The notes below the pieces were generated by a model, which was not told the DNA's origin, did no database searches, and worked only from the letters and a program-made list of their open reading frames with translations. A stretch of 64,000 nucleotides of DNA from Planococcus circulans (lineage in GTDB: Bacteria > Bacillota > Bacilli > Bacillales_A > Planococcaceae), in assembly GCF_020023385.1 (NCBI RefSeq), contig NZ_JAIQCL010000007.1, positions 124,001 through 188,000 of the forward strand, given 5' to 3'. This document shows positions 8,922 through 17,764 of the stretch, piece by piece (position 1 is the first letter of the stretch; each line of letters begins with the position of its first letter). The translations under genes and the position numbers were made by a program.

Positions 8922-9979
8922 CGTTTTTCACCGCATTTGCCGATGTCTTGCTGTATATCGCTTTTTCGTATCTTGCTGGGTATATCGTGCTGCAATTTGT
9001 ACCGGAAGACCGAAAACCACCGCTTGCTGAATCTAAAATTCTGCTCCTGCTCAGTGCCACAGGCATCGTTCTGCTGTCATTTTTCCCGGTTTATGAACTC
9101 GTGGTCTTTCTGCAGGGCAGCCAAGGCTGGGGAGAAGCTTGGCTGAATGCCATTACCGGGTTTCGGATTGGACAGGGATGGTTGATCACTTTGCTGCTCA
9201 GTATCATCCTGTCTCTCACCATCTATTTTGGCGGCAGTCGGCATATCCAGGGATTGTATTTGTTCCTGCTTATTTTGACAGTCGGTTTCTATAGCCATAT
9301 TTCGACGCTTGACCTTTGGACTGGATTTGCGCTTCAATCAATTCATATTCTCTTTCTGTCGATGTGGGCTGGAGTTTTGCTCCATGTGGCTTGGTTTACA
9401 AAAGATGGAGCGAACTGGCGCAGTTTTCTGGCCTGGTTTACGCCTTTTGCCTTTTTCTGTGTAGCTGCGGTTATTGCCAGCGGAATCGTCATCATGTTCT
9501 TTTTCGTGGCACCATCCGATTATGCAAACTCTTGGGCTTTGCCTTATGGGCAATTGCTGCTGTTGAAACATATAAGCATCATTCCGGTGCTGCTGGCAGC
9601 ATTAATCAATGGATTTCTCAACAAACAGAAAGTGTTTCAGCAGTCTTGGTTGAAGCTTGAAAGCGTTTTGTTGCTTGTCGTCTTTGTCTTTACTGCTTTT
9701 ATGAGCAAGCAGGCACCGCCTCATGATGTTAATGATACCTTGCGTATCGAAGGCGGTGGATGGTTTATTGAACAATTGGCTGGTCCATTATACATCCCGC
9801 TTACAGCTGGACTGGATTTGACGTTGAATGGCTCGCTGCTGATGGGGCTGAGCTTGCTCTTACTGGCATTGATGCTATTGGGCTTTTCCCGTCAGTTGAA
9901 TGCCTGGCTGTCGTTGTTGTTCGGTATTGGATTCATTATCTGTTTTTATGCAGGATTGATGTTGAGTCTTTCATTTTAA
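8918..9979 (+). CDS. CopD-family copper transport membrane protein
   Basis: A 353-residue polytopic protein with about eight to nine hydrophobic helices. The CopD domain (about 150-265) includes HILFLSMWAGVLLHVAWF, where His and Trp/Met residues sit in the membrane as in CopD/YcnJ-type proteins, followed by LLLLKHISIIPVLLAALING. The start ATG at 8918 lies within the stop region of the copC-like gene. Together the pair probably moves copper across the membrane, with CopC handing over the metal on the outside. No CsoR-type regulator or P-type ATPase gene is next to it. Confidence 0.88.
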   Translation: MTFFTAFADVLLYIAFSYLAGYIVLQFVPEDRKPPLAESKILLLLSATGIVLLSFFPVYELVVFLQGSQGWGEAWLNAITGFRIGQGWLITLLLSIILSLTIYFGGSRHIQGLYLFLLILTVGFYSHISTLDLWTGFALQSIHILFLSMWAGVLLHVAWFTKDGANWRSFLAWFTPFAFFCVAAVIASGIVIMFFFVAPSDYANSWALPYGQLLLLKHISIIPVLLAALINGFLNKQKVFQQSWLKLESVLLLVVFVFTAFMSKQAPPHDVNDTLRIEGGGWFIEQLAGPLYIPLTAGLDLTLNGSLLMGLSLLLLALMLLGFSRQLNAWLSLLFGIGFIICFYAGLMLSLSF

Positions 9980-9990
9980 TTAATTTACAG

Positions 9991-10013
9991 CCAATCTTCC
10001 GGGATTGGTTTTT
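9991..10013 (+). terminator. Short terminator after copD-like gene
   Basis: CCAATC and GATTGG arms with a six-base loop and a TTTTT tail. It is a weak hairpin but correctly placed 11 bases after the stop. Confidence 0.6.
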
Positions 10014-10033
10014 CTATGGAAAGGAGTGGGGAA

Positions 10034-10966
10034 ATGGAACGTTTAAAAGGGATTTCCATGATATTGATCGGGGCCATACTGTGGGGAGCTACAGGTCCTT
10101 TGATGGAATGGACAATGGAAGTTTACGGTATCTCTGTACCGTTTCTTTTAACCATTCGTTTGACCGTAGCGGGTCTTTTGTTGCTTCTGTTCCTGAAACT
10201 GAAAGGCGTCCGAATTACAGCAATTTTTCGCAATAAGTATTGGGTTCGGCCCTTGCTGATATTCTCGATATTGGGAATGCTTGGTGTCCAGTACAGCTTT
10301 GTCGCGGCCATTGAAGCAAGCAACGCAGTAGTGGCGACATTGATGCAGTTCTTGGCTCCTGTTTATGTCATTCTGTTTGTTTCCATGACCCATAAAAAAA
10401 TGCCGCCCAGCTACCAGATCATCGGAATGGTCGGCACTTTAGCCGGGTTATTTCTATTGCTGACCAATGGCAGGCCGGATCAACTGATCATCAGTGGAGA
10501 AGCTTTTTTCTGGGGCATCCTCGTGGGATTGGCTTTCACCTTCTATACGCTGTATCCAGCGCGGCTCATGCAGGAATGGGGAGTTTTGGTTGTTGTGGGA
10601 TGGTCGATGCTTTTTGGCGGGGTTTTCCTGGGGCTGGTAAACCCGGTTTTCCTGTCAGATGAATGGCCGATTTTAACCGAGCCGCCTGTTATTGGGGCAA
10701 TCATCGCGATCATCTTCATCGGAACAGCAGCTTTCGTCCTGTTCCTCAGCAGCATGCGTTATATCACGGCAGTTGAAACCAGTATCTTGTCATCACTTGA
10801 GCCTTTAACGGCAATGGTCATTTCCATGTTCTGGTTCGGCCAGGTCCTGTCGCCGGTTCAAATGCTCGGCGCGCTGTTGATGCTGGTGTTCGTCACGTGG
10901 CTGTCGCTTGCAGGAAGTACGAAAAAGAAAAAAGGGCGGACTCAGGAGCCGCAGTCTTCTGAATAA
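10034..10966 (+). CDS. EamA/DMT-family transporter
   Basis: A 310-residue protein with ten predicted transmembrane helices arranged as two EamA repeats (about 1-140 and 150-290). Family marks include GAILWGATGP at the first helix and ITAVETSILSSLEPLTAMVISMFWFGQ near the end. Members export amino acids or metabolites; the substrate cannot be inferred here. The start is ATG 10034, because AAGGAG at 10021-10026 is seven bases upstream; an in-frame ATG at 10016 lacks a Shine-Dalgarno. The C-terminus is basic. Its terminator (11481-11511) is now separated from it by a 441 bp inserted element. Confidence 0.88.
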   Translation: MERLKGISMILIGAILWGATGPLMEWTMEVYGISVPFLLTIRLTVAGLLLLLFLKLKGVRITAIFRNKYWVRPLLIFSILGMLGVQYSFVAAIEASNAVVATLMQFLAPVYVILFVSMTHKKMPPSYQIIGMVGTLAGLFLLLTNGRPDQLIISGEAFFWGILVGLAFTFYTLYPARLMQEWGVLVVVGWSMLFGGVFLGLVNPVFLSDEWPILTEPPVIGAIIAIIFIGTAAFVLFLSSMRYITAVETSILSSLEPLTAMVISMFWFGQVLSPVQMLGALLMLVFVTWLSLAGSTKKKKGRTQEPQSSE

Positions 10967-10976
10967 ACATAGATAA

Positions 10977-10994
10977 AGCAAAACTAGTTTTGCT
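10977..10994. repeat. Hairpin palindrome, left target-site duplicate of element A
   Basis: A perfect 18 bp palindrome, AGCAAAACTAGTTTTGCT, immediately left of the mobile element. The identical sequence occurs at 11436-11453 on the other side. Confidence 0.85.
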
Positions 10995-11435
10995 GAGCTT
11001 GTAGACAAAAGAATATTGCTGTCATTTAAAGCATGAATACACATTTCATCCTGTTTAAACCGGATCCTGCGCTTCAGGCGGACGCTTTCCACGGGCTCGC
11101 GCCGAACTAACTCGGACTGGCGCCCGAGTGGATTTCGGCACTTCGCTGTCCCCGCAGGAGTCGCCGCCTGGCGCTCCGGATCCTTGAGTGAAGGGTTTTC
11201 TAGATTTGTTGGGACTATTCTTTCTAGAACAGACGAGCAAGCTTCTCTCTTTGATTGAAGCAACATGCCCCAACCGGGCTGGCCACGAAGACTCCTGTGG
11301 GACAGCGAAAGCTGAAGACCCCGCAGGAACGCAGTGACGAGGAGGCTGAAGCTGAGCCCACGGAAAGCGAAGTGGCCGGACCGGTTGGGGATTATGCACT
11401 GCTATACATTTTGGTCAGGCTTTGTCTACACTCTG
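10995..11435 (+). mobile_element. Non-coding hairpin-targeting element, copy A (441 bp)
   Basis: The element starts GAGCTTGTAGACAAAAG and ends CTTTGTCTACACTCTG. Each end has TGTAGACAAA exactly five bases in, as imperfect terminal inverted repeats. A second copy (24146-24595, opposite strand) has the same ends. The interior has two long stems: GGATCC..CAGGCGG against CCGCC..GGATCC near the left, and 11268-11286 against 11371-11389 (17 of 19 paired). Loops contain GACTCCTGTGGGACAGCGAAA-type sequence resembling repeats common in Bacillaceae. No plausible gene is present. Flanking 18 bp palindromes are direct duplications. I interpret it as a MITE-like element moved in trans by an unknown transposase. 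Confidence 0.82.
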
Positions 11436-11453
11436 AGCAAAACTAGTTTTGCT
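11436..11453. repeat. Hairpin palindrome, right target-site duplicate of element A
   Basis: Identical to 10977-10994; the next two bases (GA) also match, so the duplication is 18-20 bp. Confidence 0.85.
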
Positions 11454-11480
11454 GATTGCTGCCTATATAATTTTAATGTC

Positions 11481-11511
11481 AGCGATGCCGCTTAAAACGG
11501 CATCGCTTTTA
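11481..11511 (+). terminator. Terminator, probably original to the EamA transporter gene
   Basis: Arms AGCGATGCCG and CGGCATCGCT, loop of seven, T tail. It is about 515 bases from the EamA stop only because of the inserted element. Confidence 0.8.
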
Positions 11512-11606
11512 CGTGCCAAAATAGAAATCTCTATTCGATATCTGAAAATTATGGCATACTATTCAGTACAAAGGTTCGAGTATCGAAACGTTTAGGAGGC
11601 ACGTCC

Positions 11607-13334
11607 ATGAAAACAGTTTTTTCATATGCCAAACCATATAAATTTTATATTGTGATTGCACTGATTTTAATGCTTCTGGAACTGACGGTTGAATTGATGC
11701 AGCCGCTTGTCATTGCCAGCATCATTGATGAAGGAATTGTGGCAAGGGATCAGGACGTCATCATCCAGTTGGGAATCGTGTTGATGGCCTTATCCGTCAT
11801 CGCTTTTGTTTCCGGAATCGTCAATTCTTATTTTGCGGCGCATGCTTCGCAAAGCTTTTCATTTGATCTTCGGCAGGCCGTCTACGGACGCATCCAATCA
11901 TTTTCATTGGCCATGTTCAATAAATTTCCGGCTTCCGGTTTGATCACACGGTTGACGAGCGATGTAACGCTGGTCCAGCAGGTTCTGTATATGGGCTTGC
12001 GGATTATGCTGCGTGCTCCTTTGCTTGTGGTGGGAAGTATGATCATGGCATTTGTCGTCAATCCTAAACTGGCTTTCTATTTGGTGATTGTTTTTCCATT
12101 TCTGCTTATTTTTCTGTATGTCATGGTCAAAAAAGGAGTCAGCTATTTTGGTTTTGTCCAAAAACGGCTGGATCGGGTCAACCGGATCGTTCAGGAGAAT
12201 CTGCAGGCTGTGCGTCTGATCAAAGCCTACCTTCGTGGGAAATACGAAACCAATCGCTTTGCAGAAGTGGCAGGCTCTCTAAAAATAGATACTGTAAAAG
12301 CTTTCAGGATCATGGAAATCATCCTGCCGATTTTATTGTTCGGTATGAACCTTTCCTTGCTTGCTGTTTTATGGTTCGGGGCATTTGAAATTCGGAGCGG
12401 CGGAGCACAGATCGGTGAACTGGTGGCCATCGTCAATTATGCGATGCGGATGACAGGTGCTTTCTCCATGTTTTCCTTCATCATCATGATTTTTGCCCGT
12501 GCGAAAGCTTCTTCCGAGCGGCTTGAAGAAGTGCTGCTGGCGGAGGATATCCGTGAAAAAGAGGAAGTTGGAGAAAGTGAAGCCATCCACCGTGGTGAAA
12601 TCCGTTTCGATAACGTTTCGTTCACCTATCCGGAAACTACCCGGCCTGTGCTGAAAAATATCTCTTTCCATTTGAAAGCCAATGAAAAACTGGCGATCAT
12701 GGGAGCGACAGGATCGGGGAAATCCTCTTTGCTGCAGCTGATTCCACGGTTTTATGATGGAACTGAGGGAACGGTGTCGGTGCATGGCCGTGATGTCACG
12801 AAATGGTCGCTGCGGGCATTGCGCAAAACGATTGGCATCGTGCCCCAGCAATCGCTTCTGTTTACAGGAACTATCTCCAATAATCTTTCCTGGGGCAAAG
12901 ATGAAGTGGTGCAGGAGGAACTGGCTGATGCAGCCATCAAGGCCCAGATCCATGAAACGGTGGAACGTTTTCCGAAAGGGTATTTTACCCGCGTCGGACA
13001 AAAAGGCGTCAATTTATCCGGGGGCCAAAAACAGCGACTGTCCATTGCGCGCGCCTTGGTGCGCAAGCCTTCGATTTTAATTTTGGATGACAGCACCAGT
13101 GCGTTGGATGTCAAAACCGAGGCGGCGTTGTGGGAAGAGCTGGACCGGGAAGAAGCGACAATGCTGATGGTCACGCAAAAAATCAGGACGGCGATGAGAG
13201 CCGACCGTATTTTGCTGTTGGAAGATGGCATGATTTCAGCTTATGGGACGCATGAAGAGCTGATGAAGAGCTCCGAACTGTATCGCCAGATTGCAATGTC
13301 CCAGCAGGAAGAGGAGGTTGATGAATATGTTTGA
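11607..13334 (+). CDS. ABC exporter, half-transporter subunit 1 (degenerate Walker B glutamate)
   Basis: A 575-residue type IV ABC half-transporter: six transmembrane helices (about 1-310), then an ATPase domain with Walker A GATGSGKSS (about 370) and signature LSGGQKQR. The Walker B/D-loop reads ILILDDSTSALD, so the catalytic Glu is Asp, and the switch-loop His is Gln (VTQK). Its partner has the complementary defects. This asymmetry is typical of heterodimeric exporters such as BmrC/BmrD and YfiB/YfiC of B. subtilis; YfiB is my best guess for the ortholog by N-terminal resemblance. SD TTAGGAGG precedes ATG 11607. It overlaps the next gene by eight bases. The substrate is unknown, perhaps drugs or lipids. 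Confidence 0.92.
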   Translation: MKTVFSYAKPYKFYIVIALILMLLELTVELMQPLVIASIIDEGIVARDQDVIIQLGIVLMALSVIAFVSGIVNSYFAAHASQSFSFDLRQAVYGRIQSFSLAMFNKFPASGLITRLTSDVTLVQQVLYMGLRIMLRAPLLVVGSMIMAFVVNPKLAFYLVIVFPFLLIFLYVMVKKGVSYFGFVQKRLDRVNRIVQENLQAVRLIKAYLRGKYETNRFAEVAGSLKIDTVKAFRIMEIILPILLFGMNLSLLAVLWFGAFEIRSGGAQIGELVAIVNYAMRMTGAFSMFSFIIMIFARAKASSERLEEVLLAEDIREKEEVGESEAIHRGEIRFDNVSFTYPETTRPVLKNISFHLKANEKLAIMGATGSGKSSLLQLIPRFYDGTEGTVSVHGRDVTKWSLRALRKTIGIVPQQSLLFTGTISNNLSWGKDEVVQEELADAAIKAQIHETVERFPKGYFTRVGQKGVNLSGGQKQRLSIARALVRKPSILILDDSTSALDVKTEAALWEELDREEATMLMVTQKIRTAMRADRILLLEDGMISAYGTHEELMKSSELYRQIAMSQQEEEVDEYV

Positions 13335-15153
13335 TGCGATTCGCCGTCCTTTCGGCCATGAACCGATCCTTACCAAGGAAGACTTGAAGAAAAAGAAAGA
13401 CGACAAGAAAACAGAGCGTGCGGAAAATTGGAAATCGACGCTGCTGAAAATCTGGAGACTGGTGGATGAGCAGCGCTTCCTGCTGATCGTGGTATTGGCG
13501 CTTGTTTTCGTCAGCTCGGCTTTGGCCCTGCTTGGTCCGTATTTAATCGGCTTCATCATCGATGAATACATTGTTCCGCAAAGTTTCAATGGGATGGGAA
13601 TTGTGGTGCTGTGGTTGATTGTCGTATATATCGGCCATTCCGTTTCTCTGTACCTGCAGAACTTTTGGATGGTGGGGATTGCCCAGCAGGTGATTTTCCG
13701 CATGCGGACGCGGCTCTTTTCACACCTCCAGCGCTTGCCTGTCACTTTCTTTGACAAGCGCCAGCATGGAGAATTGATGAGCCGGATGACGAATGATATC
13801 GAAAATGTTTCTTCGACATTGAACACGTCCTTCATCCAAGTGTTTTCAAGCATTTTGACCTTGACCGGTACGGCAATCGTCATGCTGACGCTTAGCCCGT
13901 TATTGACGTTATTGACGCTGATCATCATTCCGCTCATGTACATTTCCATTCAATGGATCACCAAGCGCACAGGCCGCCTCTATAAAGAGCAGCAGAAAGC
14001 GATCGGGGAATTGAACGGAATGATTGAAGAAACGATTTCCGGACAAAAAATCATCAAAGCCTTTTCTCAGGAACCGCGTGTGATGGAAGAGTTCCGGGAG
14101 AAAAGTGAGCGGCTCCGGCGTGCAGGATTCTGGGCATGGACCTATGCCGGGTTCATTCCAAAAGTGATGAACTTCCTCAACAACGGCAGTTTTGCGATTG
14201 TGGCCGGTGTTGGGGGGATCCTGGCGCTCAATGGTTCTGTATCGATCGGTGTCATCGTGATTTTTACGGAGTACTCACGGCAATTTACACGTCCGTTGAA
14301 CGACCTGGCTAACCAGTTCAATACCGTCCTGTCGGCAATCGCCGGCGCTGAACGGGTTTTCTCCATCATGGATGAGACGGAAGAAAAGGATGACCAGGTC
14401 TTCAATGTCGAAAAGAAATTGGAAGGCGAAGTGATCTTCGACCGTGTGTCCTTTAAATACGAAGGAACAGAAGAAGACTGGACCATCCGTGATGTCAGCT
14501 TCACCGTCGGCATTGGCCAAACCGCGGCGCTTGTCGGGGCAACCGGTGCAGGGAAAACAACAATTATGCAGTTATTGGCGCGCTTTTATGATGCCAATGA
14601 AGGAAAAATCCGGTTGGACGGCACGCCGATTGCTGACATGCCACGTGAAACATTGCGCAAGCAAATCGCTTTCGTGCTGCAGGACCCTTTTCTCTTCGAA
14701 GCGACCGTCAGTGACAACATCCGCTACGGCAAATTGGACGCTACGGATAAAGAGGTGGTGGAGGCGGCAAAAGGTGCAAACGCACATGACTTTATCGAAA
14801 AGCTGCCGAATGGCTATGACACGATCTTGACTGGAGACGGTTCAATGATCAGCCAGGGCCAGAAGCAATTGCTGTCGATTGCCCGCGCCTTGATTGCCGA
14901 TCCGGTCATCCTGTTGCTGGATGAAGCGACGAGCAGCATCGATACCGTCACCGAATTGAAGATACAGGAAGCATTGGAGCGGCTTATGGCTGGGCGTACC
15001 AGCTTTGTCATCGCCCATCGATTGAATACGGTGCGAAAAGCCGATTTGGTTCTGGTTATGGAGATGGGAGAACTGGTGGAATCAGGCACACAGCAGCAAT
15101 TATTGGACAAAGGCGGCATTTACGCCAATATGCTGGCTGACGCACAATTATAA
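13327..15153 (+). CDS. ABC exporter, half-transporter subunit 2 (degenerate signature motif)
   Basis: About 608 residues: a basic Lys-rich N-terminal extension (about 1-45), six membrane helices, and an ATPase domain with Walker A GATGAGKTT, intact Walker B LLLDEATSSID and switch His (IAHRLNT). The ABC signature is SQGQK rather than LSGGQ. Combined with subunit 1, one composite ATP site is canonical (this Walker B plus the partner's LSGGQ) and one is degenerate. ATG 13327 was chosen because GAGGAGG (13311-13317) lies nine bases upstream; the in-frame ATG at 13321 is too close. The start lies inside the end of the upstream gene, so translation is probably coupled. Confidence 0.92.
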   Translation: MFDAIRRPFGHEPILTKEDLKKKKDDKKTERAENWKSTLLKIWRLVDEQRFLLIVVLALVFVSSALALLGPYLIGFIIDEYIVPQSFNGMGIVVLWLIVVYIGHSVSLYLQNFWMVGIAQQVIFRMRTRLFSHLQRLPVTFFDKRQHGELMSRMTNDIENVSSTLNTSFIQVFSSILTLTGTAIVMLTLSPLLTLLTLIIIPLMYISIQWITKRTGRLYKEQQKAIGELNGMIEETISGQKIIKAFSQEPRVMEEFREKSERLRRAGFWAWTYAGFIPKVMNFLNNGSFAIVAGVGGILALNGSVSIGVIVIFTEYSRQFTRPLNDLANQFNTVLSAIAGAERVFSIMDETEEKDDQVFNVEKKLEGEVIFDRVSFKYEGTEEDWTIRDVSFTVGIGQTAALVGATGAGKTTIMQLLARFYDANEGKIRLDGTPIADMPRETLRKQIAFVLQDPFLFEATVSDNIRYGKLDATDKEVVEAAKGANAHDFIEKLPNGYDTILTGDGSMISQGQKQLLSIARALIADPVILLLDEATSSIDTVTELKIQEALERLMAGRTSFVIAHRLNTVRKADLVLVMEMGELVESGTQQQLLDKGGIYANMLADAQL

Positions 15154-15158
15154 AGAAG

Positions 15159-15191
15159 AGCCAAGTCCAGCTAAATGGACTTGGCTTTTTT
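15159..15191 (+). terminator. Terminator of the ABC exporter operon
   Basis: Perfect 11 bp arms AGCCAAGTCCA and TGGACTTGGCT followed by five T. Confidence 0.9.
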
Positions 15192-15307
15192 CGCAGCATT
15201 CCTTACATTCCAGAGGCTATATGATACGATAAAAACAAAGAGGCATTTCATTCAATCGGAAGTTCAATGCCATTGAATGTTAACGCATAAGCTGAGGAGG
15301 CATCCCA

Positions 15308-16153
15308 ATGGATTTATCGTTATCAATCGTTTCATTTCCGGTAGATGAACAAACAGCGAGGGACATGGCACAATTGCTGGAAGAACTGCCGGAACAGCAA
15401 AGAATGGTCCTTCATCCATCCCTATGGAGAGCAGCGGAGGCAAGAGGCTTTGCTGTGATTGCCTACACGGATCAGGAAGAACTGATCGGCTTTGCCGCAG
15501 CGGCGGATATGGTCGGGCTGCATCATTACGAGTGGTCACTGTTTGTCCATCCGGATTACCGCAGAATTTCGCTTGGGACGGCTTTGGCAGATGGTGTATC
15601 CCACGCCTTGTCGCAGCGCCAGGCTGAAAGCGAGTTGGCGGCTTTTGCAGACGACACCGAAATTGCTGCATTCATGGAAAAGATCGGCTACGGTCCAGAC
15701 TTCAATGAAATCCTTCTTTCTGCAGAACCATTATCCGGAAATCCTTTGCCTGAAGGACTGGCAATTGTTCCTTACGAAGGGGAAGATGAAGCGCTGGCCG
15801 AGTTGCTGACGGCGGCATTTGATGATACGATCCTGCCGATTCTGGAGCATAATTTGGTGGATCTGGAAAGGGAGATTTGGCTGCTTAAGAAAGAAAACCA
15901 GCTGGTTGCCACTGCCACGCTGCTGACTGAAGAAGGGGCATTGTGGGTGACGGCTTTTGCTGTGCATCCTGTTCACCAAGGCAGGGGCTATGGCAAAGCG
16001 TTTTTGAAATGGTGCCGGGTGCTTGCTTCCGAGCGGGGGTTGACGAAAGTCCTGTTGGATGTCGAAACGGATAATGAAGCATTACATGTCTACGAAAAAT
16101 CAGGATTCATGCGGATACAAACCATTTCTTATTGGAAGCGTAAAACCGTATAA
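15308..16153 (+). CDS. Tandem GNAT-domain N-acetyltransferase
   Basis: A 281-residue cytosolic protein with two GNAT folds. In the N-terminal one (about 1-140) the acetyl-CoA loop is weak (VHPDYRRISLGTALAD). In the C-terminal one (about 150-278) the loop is canonical: VHPVHQGRGYGKAFL, then YEKSGF. Only the second half therefore looks clearly catalytic; the first may be structural or bind the substrate. The acceptor is unknown. SD GAGGAGG (15295-15300 region) precedes ATG 15308. It is transcribed alone, between the ABC operon terminator and a convergent lipoprotein gene. Confidence 0.85.
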   Translation: MDLSLSIVSFPVDEQTARDMAQLLEELPEQQRMVLHPSLWRAAEARGFAVIAYTDQEELIGFAAAADMVGLHHYEWSLFVHPDYRRISLGTALADGVSHALSQRQAESELAAFADDTEIAAFMEKIGYGPDFNEILLSAEPLSGNPLPEGLAIVPYEGEDEALAELLTAAFDDTILPILEHNLVDLEREIWLLKKENQLVATATLLTEEGALWVTAFAVHPVHQGRGYGKAFLKWCRVLASERGLTKVLLDVETDNEALHVYEKSGFMRIQTISYWKRKTV

Positions 16154-16155
16154 CA

Positions 16156-16212
16156 AAAAACCATCCGCAGGTTCCCGGCTCAGGTAAGGCGGGTAAGCGA
16201 ATGGGTTTTGAT
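16156..16212 (+). terminator. Possible terminator after GNAT gene
   Basis: AAAAACCATCCGC and GCGAATGGGTTTT can pair around a ~27-base GC-rich interior. The pairing is imperfect, so this is tentative. Confidence 0.4.
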
Positions 16213-16246
16213 GCAACACAAGCTTAAAGTTTATCCAGAGACTGAA

Positions 16247-16762
16247 TCAATTGCTGGTTTGTCTGTATTCTTTATCTGTGCCGTCAGGATATGTGACTTC
16301 GATTTCAATTTCAGTAAATCCGTCCTCAATCCCAAAAGCGTCAATGACTTGTGTGATGACTTCGTCATCGGAAGTATCCGTTGTCAGCTCCAATTGGCTG
16401 AGTCCGGGTTCAATTTCATCCATGGCATCATTTCCAGATAAATCCGTTTCCGTCATCTGGTTTTTAAATTCAGCTTCAACTTTATCGCGGTCCTCCTCAT
16501 AGCTGATTTCGATCATATCATCCATATCAGGGTAGTCGACATTGATGTCGAGCTCGGTGAAACCGAATGTTTCGCCACCGATGCTGTCCTGGTCCAATCC
16601 GCCTTCAGGAGAGGCATTTTCCGTGCCTCCAGGATCGGCAGGCTGTTCTTGGCTTTCGTTGTCCACAGGTTCCGTTACTTGCTCGTCATCACCACAGGCG
16701 GCTAACAGCAAAGCAGAAGAAAACAGCAGAGGCGCCATTATATTTCTTTTATTGAAGATCAT
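16247..16762 (-). CDS. YusW-like lipoprotein
   Basis: A 171-residue lipoprotein. The signal peptide has the lipobox LLAAC at about residues 18-22, followed by an acidic, low-complexity linker (about 25-60). The folded part contains two related segments: FTELDINVDYPDMDDMIEIS (about 67-86) and FTEIEIEVTYPDGTDKEYR near the C-terminus. That pattern matches the YusW-like family, whose function is unknown. AAAGGA lies about ten bases upstream of the ATG. It is transcribed divergently from the tryptophan dioxygenase gene, with 137 bases between the starts. Confidence 0.75.
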   Translation of the reverse strand: MIFNKRNIMAPLLFSSALLLAACGDDEQVTEPVDNESQEQPADPGGTENASPEGGLDQDSIGGETFGFTELDINVDYPDMDDMIEISYEEDRDKVEAEFKNQMTETDLSGNDAMDEIEPGLSQLELTTDTSDDEVITQVIDAFGIEDGFTEIEIEVTYPDGTDKEYRQTSN

Positions 16763-16899
16763 CTGATTTCATCCTTTCCCTTAGCTTATACTTATTACTA
16801 TGCACATTCCCGAATTTTCTGGAATTAATCAATAGCTTATAGAAAAGGCACCAACTGAGCCCAGCAGAGAACAAGCCGAGATTGAACGGAGCAACTTTG

Positions 16900-17754
16900 A
16901 TGAACAACTACGAAAATGGACAGAATATCGCCGCAGCAGCCGAAAAGAACATCCGCACAGATTTCAAGGAAAGCATGACTTATGGGGAATACTTGCACTT
17001 GGACAAGCTGTTGACAGCCCAGGAAGGGGTCAGTGGACATCATGATGAGACCTTATTCATCATCATCCACCAGGTTTCAGAGCTATGGATGAAGCTGATT
17101 TTGCATGAACTGCAGGCGGCCATCGACAATGTCAATAACGACGATCTGCAGCCGGCCTTCAAGCAATTAGCACGGGTGTCACGCATCCAATCGCAAATTA
17201 TCCAAGGCTGGGATGTGCTGTCGACGCTGACGCCTGCTGAATACATGGAGTTCCGCGATGATTTGGGGAATGCCAGTGGATTTCAGTCTTATCAGTATCG
17301 AATGATTGAATTTGCCCTTGGCTACAAAACTAAACATGTGCTGAAGATCTATGAAAAAGATGCGCCGCTTCATGTGGAACTTGAAAAGGCATTCAATGCG
17401 CCGGGCCTTTATGATGCAGCGATCCAAAAACTGGCCAGAAGCGGATTTGCCATCGATCAGGAAATACTGGAACGGGACGTCAGCATGGTCTACGAATCCA
17501 ACGAAAGTGTGCGCGAAGCATGGAAAACCATCTATCGCGATGTGGATACCTATTGGGAGTTGTACCAATTGGCAGAGAAATTAGTGGATATTGAAGATTG
17601 GCTGCAGCAATGGCGATTCCGTCATATGAAGACAGTGGAGCGCGTGATTGGATTTAAGCAAGGAACTGGCGGCTCATCAGGAGTCAACTATTTGAAGAAA
17701 GTTCTTGATCAATATTTCTTCCCGGAATTATGGGAAATACGGACAGATATTTAG
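16900..17754 (+). CDS. kynA: Tryptophan 2,3-dioxygenase
   Basis: A 284-residue haem enzyme that oxidises L-tryptophan to N-formylkynurenine, the first step of the kynurenine pathway. Family motifs are clear: the substrate-pocket His in [18 protein letters not shown] (about residues 46-63), [13 protein letters not shown] in the middle, the [11 protein letters not shown] segment that holds the proximal haem His, and the [11 protein letters not shown] loop near the C-terminus. ATG 16900 was chosen because CGGAG (16887-16891) is eight bases upstream; an in-frame TTG at 16882 lacks an SD. No formamidase or kynureninase gene lies nearby. The next gene starts 10 bases downstream and is a phosphodiesterase. 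Confidence 0.95.
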   Translation: MNNYENGQNIAAAAEKNIRTDFKESMTYGEYLHLDKLLTAQEGVSGHHDETLFIIIHQVSELWMKLILHELQAAIDNVNNDDLQPAFKQLARVSRIQSQIIQGWDVLSTLTPAEYMEFRDDLGNASGFQSYQYRMIEFALGYKTKHVLKIYEKDAPLHVELEKAFNAPGLYDAAIQKLARSGFAIDQEILERDVSMVYESNESVREAWKTIYRDVDTYWELYQLAEKLVDIEDWLQQWRFRHMKTVERVIGFKQGTGGSSGVNYLKKVLDQYFFPELWEIRTDI

Positions 17755-17764
17755 GAGGGGTTTT

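Noticed and set aside
10805-11266. Reverse-strand open frame across element A
   Set aside because: It crosses the end of the EamA gene and stem-loop structure of the element; element B does not keep the frame.
12369-13001. 210-residue reverse-strand frame inside the ABC exporter gene
   Set aside because: It is fully antisense to a clear ATPase domain and has no SD.
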